A stretch of DNA of 64,000 bases from Winogradskyella helgolandensis (GTDB lineage Bacteria; Bacteroidota; Bacteroidia; Flavobacteriales; Flavobacteriaceae). Location of the stretch: positions 3,857,501 through 3,921,500 of the forward strand of contig NZ_JABFHO010000001.1 in assembly GCF_013404085.1 (NCBI RefSeq), written 5' to 3'. Positions 45,143 to 53,455 of the stretch are shown here, in pieces. Both the position numbers and the translations under genes were made by a program. Within the stretch, counting starts at the first letter, position 1, and the number at the start of each line of letters is the position of its first letter. The notes beneath the pieces are model-generated. The model saw nothing but the letters and a program-made list of their open reading frames with translations, was not told where the DNA came from and searched no databases.

Positions 45143-45178
45143 AAAAAAAGCTTTTACAAATTGTAAAAGCTTTTTTTT
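45143..45178. terminator. Bidirectional terminator between purL and the PL6 gene
   Basis: CTTTTACAA (45151-45159) and TTGTAAAAG (45161-45169) form a near-perfect palindrome flanked by A and T runs. Confidence 0.85.
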
Positions 45179-45227
45179 ATTGAATAGCCTGTTAGGATAA
45201 TTATTCAAGGATTTAAGCGGGTTGCTG

Positions 45228-47870
45228 TTAATCAGTTATTATAATAAATCTTGAAATATTCGCACCATTTAAACTTCCTAATTTAAGAATATAGGTTCCG
45301 CTTGGTATAGTAGAAACGTCCATTGAGAATTCAGAGTTTATAAAATTCGTTTCTCTATTCATAATTAATCTACCATCTATACTAAATACTTTTACGAATT
45401 CAATTTCGGTTTCATTTAAAACCTTAATCGTTAAATTGCTTTTAGTAGGATTAGGGTAAATAGAAACGTTATTTTGAAAATCAGCATCACTTACAGATAA
45501 AACTTGAGAACCAAAAAACTCTACTTCAGTAATATTAGACCAAGCACTTGCTCTACTATCACCTGCAGTATTAAATCTTCCGTAACTTACTAATTTTACA
45601 TAACGTGCATTAACTGAAACTTCATACTGGTCAAAATCATCTCTTGTACCTGTCGTTGTAGTAATTAATAAATCATCTGCCGTAGTTGGTAAAACCATGG
45701 TGAAATCTGAAGGCTCTGTTCCTGTAGTAGACACCCAAAATTGTATACCATAAGGATCTGCCTTATCATCTGTAGCAATTTGTATTAAATCCAGTTCATA
45801 TTCATCATCTAAATCATAAATAATATATTCACCATCACCTTTAAAATCACCTGCAAGAATAGAACCATCTGATGCGGTCCATTGCGTCCCAGTATCCTTA
45901 TCTAAAGTATTATATGCATAATTTGTTTTGGGAGGGTCTGCATTAAGATCTACTTCTTGCTGTGAGAAAGAATGTACTGTAACAGGATCTTCACCTTCTA
46001 CACCTGTATTAATAAGGTCGTACAAATCGGTTAAATCTGCCCCATTTTGAGTGACACTTAATTGTCTTATAATAACATTTTCACCTGAAGTTTGTGTAAA
46101 CGTCACAGAACCGGTTCTAGCACTTGTATCAACATTATCAGTTACCGTTACCGAAACAATTGCATCACCAGTACCAGAATTTGGATCAATGGAAATCCAA
46201 GCATCATTAGAAACAGCGGACCAACTTACATTTGCATTTACTGAAATATCGTAACTACCAGCATCTGGCTCAAGAGCAGACAAACCGGTTATCGTTAATG
46301 ATTCAGGTATTTCAATAGTACAATCACCATCAGTTATACTTGCCCCTAAATTATTTAAGAAACAAGCTCCAATGCCATGGCCTACCATAGTGTCTGTAGT
46401 AGGTTCATACACGCCCATATCAGCACCTTTACTTTCAGAACCAGGACCTGAAAATGTGAAAATTTCGCCATCAGCTGTAGCTACAATTCCTGTTTCCTCA
46501 GAAAAACCTGTATTAGTTGCACCTAAAGTAGATCCTGTATATACATTTCCTGTATAATCTAAAGTTGTACCAAGATTTGAATATGAACTTTCAGTATCAC
46601 CTGTTATAATATCTGTAATATTTTGATTACCAGCTGTAAAATAAATTAGGTTATTCGAAACTGTACCTGTTGGATCGGTTGATCCTTTATCTGTATTATA
46701 ATATAAAGGTGCATTCGTATTTATTAGTGTATTATTGGATACATTAATATTTTCAACCTTTTGATAATCACTTGAAGTATTGTCAGAAGTACAAGGCACT
46801 GAGTTATTTGAGCTTCCACCTAAAAATGTAATACCATTGTTCCATTTAGCTTGATCAACCACTGTGATACAATCTTGAATATAATTATTTGTAATAGTAT
46901 GCTCACTATCCACAATTCTAATACCTCCAGTTCCATCTACATTTTCACCTAAAAAATAATTACCTTCAACTGTGGCGTTGGATCCGTGTCTAAGCACTAA
47001 AGACCCTCTACTTCTTCTAAACGTATTATTAATATAGGAATTGTTTTTACTTTTATTTGTTATAATTTCGTTTTCACCATCAGCTTCAACAAAATAATTG
47101 TTGCTTACCATTACACTACTATCTACATTCTGATAAGAACTTGTACCAATACGTATCGTTTCACTATCTCCTGCATTAGATAATTCTGCATCAATTTTAG
47201 CATATTTATAAAAATAATTATTACTAATAGTATGACCCACGATATCACAACTCGTGTTTATTTCTGGCTCATCATCACCTACAGGCGGATAAGCATTATA
47301 AGCAAGTTCAACCAAAATCATATTTCCAGAACTTCCCTTATTCATAAATGAACAGTTAATTACCGTGTTATAGGTACCATATAACATAACCCAGTTATGT
47401 TTCGTACTTGTTCCTGCAGATGGACTTTCAACGGCTAAACCATCCATTGCACAATTTTGAAGGGTACTATAATTGGCATAATTTTCTCCATCTCTAAATT
47501 CAATGACAACGCTAGATCCATAACCGCCATCCCAATAAAAACCATCAACAACAACATGATCTCCTCCAATACTCAATTGCATACCTCCAGTAAATCTAAC
47601 TCCACCAGGAGTTTCTGCTCTAAATGTTATAGGCATAGCTGCAGTACCTGCAGTAGGTGAAAACTTAATTCTATCATCGTCATCATAAATTCCATCCGCT
47701 AGAATAACAGTATCTCCTGCCTCAAGTGTTTCAAATAAATCTTCAAGTTCATCGATATCATCCAAATTGGGGATATTATAGGTTGTTTGGGAAATCGCAC
47801 TAATTGTAGAGAATAATGCAATCGTTAACACATAAAAAGTCCGAGACTTCAAATTGTAAAAAGTTTTCAT
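45228..47870 (-). CDS. PL6-family alginate lyase-like protein with BACON, discoidin-like and T9SS domains
   Basis: The 880-residue secreted protein has a signal peptide (about 1-28) and a chondroitinase-B/PL6 beta-helix domain (about 30-380). The catalytic pair K273 (TNKSKNN) and R294 (LVLRHGSN) keeps the 21-residue spacing known from AlyGC-type PL6 enzymes. A BACON-like domain follows (NVSWSAVSNDAWISIDPNSGTG), then an F5/8-type sugar-binding domain and a T9SS domain (IYPNPTKSNLTIKV). Substrate is alginate or a related uronate polymer. No SusC/SusD or other lyase gene is in the window. A double palindromic operator lies upstream. Confidence 0.9.
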   Translation of the reverse strand: MKTFYNLKSRTFYVLTIALFSTISAISQTTYNIPNLDDIDELEDLFETLEAGDTVILADGIYDDDDRIKFSPTAGTAAMPITFRAETPGGVRFTGGMQLSIGGDHVVVDGFYWDGGYGSSVVIEFRDGENYANYSTLQNCAMDGLAVESPSAGTSTKHNWVMLYGTYNTVINCSFMNKGSSGNMILVELAYNAYPPVGDDEPEINTSCDIVGHTISNNYFYKYAKIDAELSNAGDSETIRIGTSSYQNVDSSVMVSNNYFVEADGENEIITNKSKNNSYINNTFRRSRGSLVLRHGSNATVEGNYFLGENVDGTGGIRIVDSEHTITNNYIQDCITVVDQAKWNNGITFLGGSSNNSVPCTSDNTSSDYQKVENINVSNNTLINTNAPLYYNTDKGSTDPTGTVSNNLIYFTAGNQNITDIITGDTESSYSNLGTTLDYTGNVYTGSTLGATNTGFSEETGIVATADGEIFTFSGPGSESKGADMGVYEPTTDTMVGHGIGACFLNNLGASITDGDCTIEIPESLTITGLSALEPDAGSYDISVNANVSWSAVSNDAWISIDPNSGTGDAIVSVTVTDNVDTSARTGSVTFTQTSGENVIIRQLSVTQNGADLTDLYDLINTGVEGEDPVTVHSFSQQEVDLNADPPKTNYAYNTLDKDTGTQWTASDGSILAGDFKGDGEYIIYDLDDEYELDLIQIATDDKADPYGIQFWVSTTGTEPSDFTMVLPTTADDLLITTTTGTRDDFDQYEVSVNARYVKLVSYGRFNTAGDSRASAWSNITEVEFFGSQVLSVSDADFQNNVSIYPNPTKSNLTIKVLNETEIEFVKVFSIDGRLIMNRETNFINSEFSMDVSTIPSGTYILKLGSLNGANISRFIIITD

Positions 47871-47918
47871 AATTGATTAATTTATTTAGTTATTGATATT
47901 AATTTCAACCGCTTATAA

Positions 47919-47943
47919 TTGGTTAACCAAACTGGTTAACCAA
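47919..47943. promoter_or_regulatory. Tandem palindromic operator upstream of the PL6 gene
   Basis: TTGGTTAACCAA (47919-47930, perfect palindrome) and CTGGTTAACCAA (47932-47943) follow each other with a 13-bp centre-to-centre distance, 48-73 bp before the start codon. The TGGT/ACCA half-sites resemble FadR-type GntR operators. The regulator is not in the window. Confidence 0.6.
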
Positions 47944-48144
47944 ATATATAAATAAAAATATAGTTTTAATAAAAAAACTAAACTATTATTACAGAATTCA
48001 CTAAACCATTACTAAATTTATACGATAAGAACAACTAGTTTCCATATTATCAATTTATTTGCATCAACATTACTAATTTTATATTTTATAACTTTAATTT
48101 TTATATTTTCGTAATATCTCTATACTAAATAAGCGCCAATTAAT

Positions 48145-49917
48145 ATGACCCAAGTAACACGTCTTTTTGATTTTCCATATTACCAATTAAAACACAAACC
48201 AAACCCTAATGCCCTAGTTACCAAATACAATGGCAAATGGGAATCTATATCCACACAAGAGTATGTAGATAAATCGAATGCAATGAGCAGGGCTTTGTTG
48301 CGTTTGGGTGTGCAAAAGGATGATAAAATTGCCGTTATTTCAACGACCAATAGAACCGAATGGAATATTATGGATATTGGAATTCTTCAACTCGGAGCAC
48401 AAAATATCCCGATTTACCCAACGATTTCTGCTGAAGATTATGAGTATGTACTTAACCACAGTGAATCTATATATTGTTTTGTCTCTGATGAAGAAGTCTT
48501 AGAAAAAGTTAGAAAAGTTCAAGCAAACACAAAGATTAAAGAGGTCTATTCTTTTAACCACATTGAAGGTTGTAAACATTATTCAGAGTTAATAGAACTC
48601 GGTGAAGATGATAGTAATCAACCTGAAGTAGAACTAAGAAAAGATGCTGTAAAATCTACAGATTTAGCAACAATAATTTACACTTCGGGTACCACAGGAA
48701 AACCTAAAGGGGTAATGTTATCGCATTGGAATATTACAAGTAATGCCTTAGACAGTTCTCCAAGAGTACCTTTAAAGGAAGGTGAAACGCGCGTATTGAG
48801 TTTTTTACCTATTTGCCATATTTTTGAACGTTTATTGATTTACGTATATCAATATTCAGGCACCTCAATTTATTTTGCCGAAGGCATTGATAAAATTGGA
48901 GAAAATGCAAAAGAGATCAAACCGAACTTAATGAGTGTTGTACCTCGATTACTAGAAAAGGTTTTCGATAAAATAATGCTTAAAGGAGATGAATTATCGG
49001 GTATAAAAAAAGCCTTATTCTTTTGGGCAGTAAGTTTAGGTGAACGTTGGGAACCTTATGGTGCTAACGGAGCTTGGTATGAGTTTCAACTGAAAATAGC
49101 CAATAAACTTATTTTTAGTAAATGGAGAGAAGCTCTAGGTGGTGAATTAGGAACTATGGTTTCTGGAAGTGCTGCATTACAACCAAGATTAGCTAGAATT
49201 TTTGGAGCTGCTAAAATGAGAGTTATGGAAGGCTATGGCTTAACAGAAACCTCGCCTGTAGTTGCTGTTGGTTTATATAAAGACCACATGTACAGAGTAG
49301 GGACCGTTGGCAAGCCTATAGATAATGTTGAAGTGAAAATTGCTGACGATGGTGAACTATTAATCAAAGGCCCAAATGTGATGATGGGCTATTATAAAGA
49401 TCCCGTAAAAACAGCAGAAGTTATGACGGATGATTTCTTTCACACAGGTGATAAAGGAGAAATTGACGTCGATGGTTTCTTAAAAATTACAGGTCGAAAA
49501 AAGGAAATGTTCAAAACCTCTGGAGGAAAATACGTGATTCCACCACTTTTAGAAAACGACATGAAACAATCACTTTTCATAGAGCAAATTATGGTTGTCG
49601 GTGAAGGTGAAAAAATGCCAGCCGCTTTAATTCAGCCTAATTTCGATTTTATTAGAGATTGGATAGATCATAAACAAAATGGTGTTGGAAAAACCGATGC
49701 TGAAATTGCCTCTTCAGAAATTGTAATTAACAGAATTCAAAGAGAAATAGATAAATACAATAAGCATTTTGGAAAATGGGAACAAATTAAACGTTTTGAA
49801 CTCACACCAGATGTCTGGTCTATTGATGGAGGGCATCTTACTCCGACTTTAAAAATGAAACGTGCTATTATAAAAGGTATTTATCAAGATCTTTACGATA
49901 AAATATATAGAGCCTAA
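48145..49917 (+). CDS. Long-chain acyl-CoA synthetase (AMP-forming)
   Basis: The 590-residue enzyme activates fatty acids to acyl-CoA. Adenylation motifs are the P-loop YTSGTTGKPKGVMLSH (about 180-196), the EGYGLTETSPV motif and HTGDKGEIDVDGFLKITGRKKEMFKTSGGKY. The length and the helical ending match the FadD15/FAA1-like long-chain synthetases. It stands alone, about 3 kb before the beta-oxidation operon at 53 kb, and may feed it. The start is the first ATG and fits the N-terminus of the family. Confidence 0.93.
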   Translation: MTQVTRLFDFPYYQLKHKPNPNALVTKYNGKWESISTQEYVDKSNAMSRALLRLGVQKDDKIAVISTTNRTEWNIMDIGILQLGAQNIPIYPTISAEDYEYVLNHSESIYCFVSDEEVLEKVRKVQANTKIKEVYSFNHIEGCKHYSELIELGEDDSNQPEVELRKDAVKSTDLATIIYTSGTTGKPKGVMLSHWNITSNALDSSPRVPLKEGETRVLSFLPICHIFERLLIYVYQYSGTSIYFAEGIDKIGENAKEIKPNLMSVVPRLLEKVFDKIMLKGDELSGIKKALFFWAVSLGERWEPYGANGAWYEFQLKIANKLIFSKWREALGGELGTMVSGSAALQPRLARIFGAAKMRVMEGYGLTETSPVVAVGLYKDHMYRVGTVGKPIDNVEVKIADDGELLIKGPNVMMGYYKDPVKTAEVMTDDFFHTGDKGEIDVDGFLKITGRKKEMFKTSGGKYVIPPLLENDMKQSLFIEQIMVVGEGEKMPAALIQPNFDFIRDWIDHKQNGVGKTDAEIASSEIVINRIQREIDKYNKHFGKWEQIKRFELTPDVWSIDGGHLTPTLKMKRAIIKGIYQDLYDKIYRA

Positions 49918-49938
49918 TATACAATAAAGATATAATGA

Positions 49939-49978
49939 AGGGTTTAATATAGTTTTAGGACTTTATTGGACCTTTTTT
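49939..49978 (+). terminator. Probable terminator of the acyl-CoA synthetase gene
   Basis: A 10-bp stem with a single-base bulge and two G-U pairs (49939-49949 with 49964-49973) is followed by a six-base T run. The remaining gap to 50213 shows no gene. Confidence 0.5.
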
Positions 49979-50213
49979 AATGCTCTAAAAATAGAATAAG
50001 GTAGAGTGTTTAATACCTCTTGATGACATTGCAGAAAGGTATAATAAAAGAAGTCTTCAATTTTAAAGAATACTCAATAATCTCACTAAGTGTTTATTCT
50101 ACTATTTTTTAAATTATCGAACAATAAAATATTACCAAGCGCTTTCGTTTTATTTATAAAAAACACGTTACTTTTAACTAGTAATAAAAATTTAGAAAAA
50201 CTGAGACCGTAAA

Positions 50214-50780
50214 TTACTTGCTACTACGAGGCTTATAATTTTTAAGATATTCACCTTTAGGTTTGCCATCATCAAAAGAACTCCATTTCAATAAAACACG
50301 AGTTTTATCTCGCGCCTCTTCATTTGGCATATCTTCGTATTCCATCTGATAAATTGCCGAAAATAATGGTGCTCTCCCTTCACCATGATAACAGTGTATT
50401 AAAACAGGATAGTTATCGTCATTATCCATAATTTCCAAAAACTTATCTACGGTTGGTTGATCTGGTACTTGTCTAGACCCGACATTATAATAATTTACAT
50501 TATCTATTTTTTCAATAGCTTCCTTTTCGCGTGTTAATTGTTCTGGAATTTCTGGATTGTTAATAAGATCATTAGTCCCAGGATATCTTAAATCAATAAC
50601 GCTTTTAATATTGTGTTCACTGATATAATCTTCCAATTCATCTGGTGGAATAACTCCTGACTTATAGACCTTACCCTCAGTAATAGCTTTAAAATTGTAG
50701 TTTAAATTTACATCGTAATAAAATTTAGCAGCTCCAATTAAAACGATAGCTAAGACAAGTAATCCTATTTTTTTTTTCAT
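50214..50780 (-). CDS. Exported or membrane-anchored dual-specificity/tyrosine phosphatase
   Basis: The 188-residue protein has an N-terminal hydrophobic helix (about 4-20) and a cysteine-phosphatase domain. The P-loop C130-YHGEG-R136 in LIHCYHGEGRAP fits the CX5R signature, and the general-acid region includes VYKSGVIPPDEL and SVIDLRYPGT. The family removes phosphate from protein or polysaccharide-linked substrates. It faces the periplasm if the helix is an anchor. It lies 94 bp downstream of an LtaS-like gene and may be co-transcribed with it. Confidence 0.87.
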   Translation of the reverse strand: MKKKIGLLVLAIVLIGAAKFYYDVNLNYNFKAITEGKVYKSGVIPPDELEDYISEHNIKSVIDLRYPGTNDLINNPEIPEQLTREKEAIEKIDNVNYYNVGSRQVPDQPTVDKFLEIMDNDDNYPVLIHCYHGEGRAPLFSAIYQMEYEDMPNEEARDKTRVLLKWSSFDDGKPKGEYLKNYKPRSSK

Positions 50781-50873
50781 GTGTTAATGTTTATTGTTTT
50801 GCAAGGTCACATCCTATTCGCTATTAATTATCACCTTAAGTGATAAAAAAATGAACAAACTTGTTTCATGTGT

Positions 50874-52859
50874 TTATTCTATTGCACTTAATTTTTTATC
50901 AATAATTCTATCGTAATAATCTTTAATATAAGCTTTACAAATAGCTTCAATTTTAGACATTTCAGAATTTTTATTTTCAATCAGATTTTTTTCTAAACCT
51001 TTATCTAAAATATCATAAAATCCTGTCGCTTTTACACCATCAAAGATACAAATATAATTACCCATCTGAAATCGGTAATATGAGTTACTATAATTTACGG
51101 CAAATGGTATCGTTGAAAATGAGGTATCAACTAAACTTCGTCCCCAACTTCTAAACGGCTTTTGGTAGCCTATCATATCTAAAATTGTTGGATAAATATC
51201 AATTTGTTGTGCCAAATCCATGTTCACTCCTGCCATGGAGTTATCTGGTTTATAAATCAAAATTGGTACAGTATGCCGATTCATAGGCTTATAATACATG
51301 TCTTTATAAAACACCTGATTACTATGGTCTGCAGTAAGAATAAAGATGGTATTATCGAACCACTCTTCTTTTTTAGCCTCCTCAAAAAACCGTTTAAAGG
51401 CAAAATCTGTGTAACCAACGGTTTTATGCATAGGCACGTTTCCAACTGGAAATTTACCTTCATACTTCTCTGGAATAACATAAGGTTCATGTGAAGAAAC
51501 TGTAAACACGGTTGCAAAAAATGGTGTTTGCATGTCATTAATTTCGTCCTTCATATATTGTAAAAAAGGCTCATCCCAAATTCCCCAAGAGCCATCAAAA
51601 TCATCATCGTTGTTATAATCTTCTCTACCCAAATACGAATCAAATCCAAGTATATTACTAAAACCTAAAAAACCCATTGAGCCTCTTGCTGCTCCATGAA
51701 AAAACGTGGAATAATACCCTTCTTCATTCAATATAGACACCAAAGATTGAATGTCTTGTTTTGAATATGCAGAAGATGTAAATGCATCTTTAAATGAAGG
51801 AATACCAGATAAAACCGATGACATTCCATGAATGGACTTACTTCCATTTGCATAAGCATTTGGGAAAATTAAGCTTTTGCCTGCCAGCGAATCTAAAAAG
51901 GGAGTGTAACCTTTATAGTTAGGTATATCGTATGATTTATTAAAAGCACCTAGATATTCACGTCCAAGACTTTCAGTAATAATCAATACGATGTTAGGTT
52001 TCGATTTTGAATTATTAGAATATTGCTTAATGGGTTGTGCATAATTATCTACAACCTCTTGTTCCATTTTATATGCCACTTTTTTAAACGAATTGGCATT
52101 AATCGTTCGGATAAATGCAAATGGCGAATTCAATACCAAATCAGCTTGTTCGATTTTTTGAACGTGCCTATTAGCATCTACAAGATTAATGGGTCTCGTG
52201 CTCTTCTTAAAATCACCTCCTCTTATACCGCCAATGGTTAGTACTGAAACACCACAAAAAATAACTAATGATAGTACAACATAAATTAATCCGTTTTTAG
52301 TTGTGAGTTTTGGACGTTCTACTGTGATTACTTTTACTTTTTTGTATAAATAGATCCAAAGTGCTGCAGATAAACCAAAGAGTAAAAAGACATGCCAATA
52401 ATCAATCAAAAACCGAAAAAACATACTTCCTCCATCCTTTTCGTGCTTAAGCACATCTAAAACAACAATTGTTGTGCGACTAAAAGTATATTTATAATAA
52501 ATTAAATCGACGAAGTTAATTGCATAAGCTATAAGATTTGTTATAAAGTAAACATAGAACAATAGCTTTTGATAACCTCTTTTTGTGTTTATAAAGAATG
52601 GCAAAAAAGACAATAACATAAACAGGCTGTTAACGTATAATATCGCTGTGGTGTCAAATGCTAAACCATGGTACTGAATTTTAAGAAATTCTGCTATTGA
52701 CGCTACATGTAATAAATCAAAATTGTAAATCAAAAACAAAATTCTAGCAATGAAGTAAAAAACATAAACTAGAAAAAGCCTGTAAAAAAATACTTTATAT
52801 TCTTGAAATCTATAAACTGAGTTGTTCAATGGAATGTGTCGTTCGCGGCAAGATGCCAT
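50874..52859 (-). CDS. LtaS/alkaline-phosphatase-fold membrane phosphotransferase (sulfatase family)
   Basis: The 661-residue protein has five membrane helices in the first 210 residues and a large periplasmic sulfatase-type domain starting near residue 265 (PNIVLIITESLGREYLG). The following ANGSKSIHGMSSVLSG lies where LtaS-type enzymes carry the nucleophile Thr; a Ser is present here. Later metal residues appear in TADHSNQ and NRHTVPILIY. Relatives transfer phosphoglycerol or phosphoethanolamine to envelope molecules. Gram-negative membership makes lipoteichoic acid unlikely as the product. Confidence 0.88.
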   Translation of the reverse strand: MASCRERHIPLNNSVYRFQEYKVFFYRLFLVYVFYFIARILFLIYNFDLLHVASIAEFLKIQYHGLAFDTTAILYVNSLFMLLSFLPFFINTKRGYQKLLFYVYFITNLIAYAINFVDLIYYKYTFSRTTIVVLDVLKHEKDGGSMFFRFLIDYWHVFLLFGLSAALWIYLYKKVKVITVERPKLTTKNGLIYVVLSLVIFCGVSVLTIGGIRGGDFKKSTRPINLVDANRHVQKIEQADLVLNSPFAFIRTINANSFKKVAYKMEQEVVDNYAQPIKQYSNNSKSKPNIVLIITESLGREYLGAFNKSYDIPNYKGYTPFLDSLAGKSLIFPNAYANGSKSIHGMSSVLSGIPSFKDAFTSSAYSKQDIQSLVSILNEEGYYSTFFHGAARGSMGFLGFSNILGFDSYLGREDYNNDDDFDGSWGIWDEPFLQYMKDEINDMQTPFFATVFTVSSHEPYVIPEKYEGKFPVGNVPMHKTVGYTDFAFKRFFEEAKKEEWFDNTIFILTADHSNQVFYKDMYYKPMNRHTVPILIYKPDNSMAGVNMDLAQQIDIYPTILDMIGYQKPFRSWGRSLVDTSFSTIPFAVNYSNSYYRFQMGNYICIFDGVKATGFYDILDKGLEKNLIENKNSEMSKIEAICKAYIKDYYDRIIDKKLSAIE

Positions 52860-52958
52860 TAATAATACAATGTGGCAAATTTAAGGTATTTATTTAAACG
52901 GCATCAATATGCATATACCAAAAAATTAAGGATAAATTATGAAATTTATTATGCGTGC

Positions 52959-52981
52959 ATAGTAATTTTTTACTATATTTG
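52959..52981 (+). promoter_or_regulatory. marR promoter with overlapping inverted repeat
   Basis: TATATTTG (52974-52981) fits the -7 consensus, 17 nt before the start. ATAGTA (52959-52964) and TACTAT (52971-52976) are perfect arms with a 6-nt spacer, partly over the -7 element. This is a fitting place for a MarR-type repressor to shut its own operon. Confidence 0.6.
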
Positions 52982-52998
52982 GTATTCAAAGCCAAAAA

Positions 52999-53454
52999 AT
53001 GAAAGATAAAACTATTGACTACGTCCTAAGAACCACATGGTTAGCAGTCAACAAAATGTACAATGAAGAAGCGTCTGAATTTGGAACAACGATGGCTACT
53101 GGGTTTGCATTATTAAGTATTGATCCAGAAAAAGGAACACCATCAACATCGTTAGGTCCAAAAATGGGAATGGAGGCCACAAGTCTGTCTAGAACTTTAA
53201 AAACCATGGAATCCAAAGGTTTAATAGAACGTAAGCCAAATCCTGAAGATGGACGTGGTGTGCTAATTTTTTTAACTGATTTTGGCAGAAAAAAAAGAGC
53301 TTTATCAAAAGAAAAGGTTTTAACCTTCGATGAAACTATAAAAAATAATATCTCTACAGAAGAACTAAATAACTTTTACAAAGTTGCCGAAGTCATAAAC
53401 AATATGATTTCAAATAAACAGATTTACAATAAAAAAGAACACATTTTAAAATAA
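52999..53454 (+). CDS. MarR family transcriptional regulator of the beta-oxidation operon
   Basis: The 151-residue protein has the winged-helix fold: a helical N-terminus, the recognition region LGPKMGMEATSLSRTLKTMESKGLIERKPNPEDGRGVLIFLTDFGRKK, and helical C-terminal dimer arms. It is the first gene of the operon, ends 1 bp before the next start codon, and probably responds to fatty acid or acyl-CoA. The promoter carries an inverted repeat, so negative autoregulation is likely. Confidence 0.9.
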   Translation: MKDKTIDYVLRTTWLAVNKMYNEEASEFGTTMATGFALLSIDPEKGTPSTSLGPKMGMEATSLSRTLKTMESKGLIERKPNPEDGRGVLIFLTDFGRKKRALSKEKVLTFDETIKNNISTEELNNFYKVAEVINNMISNKQIYNKKEHILK

Positions 53455-53455
53455 G

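Noticed and set aside
45228..47870. PL6 gene as part of a polysaccharide utilisation locus
   Set aside because: No SusC/SusD, other lyase, sulfatase of carbohydrate type or transporter gene lies within reach in this window.
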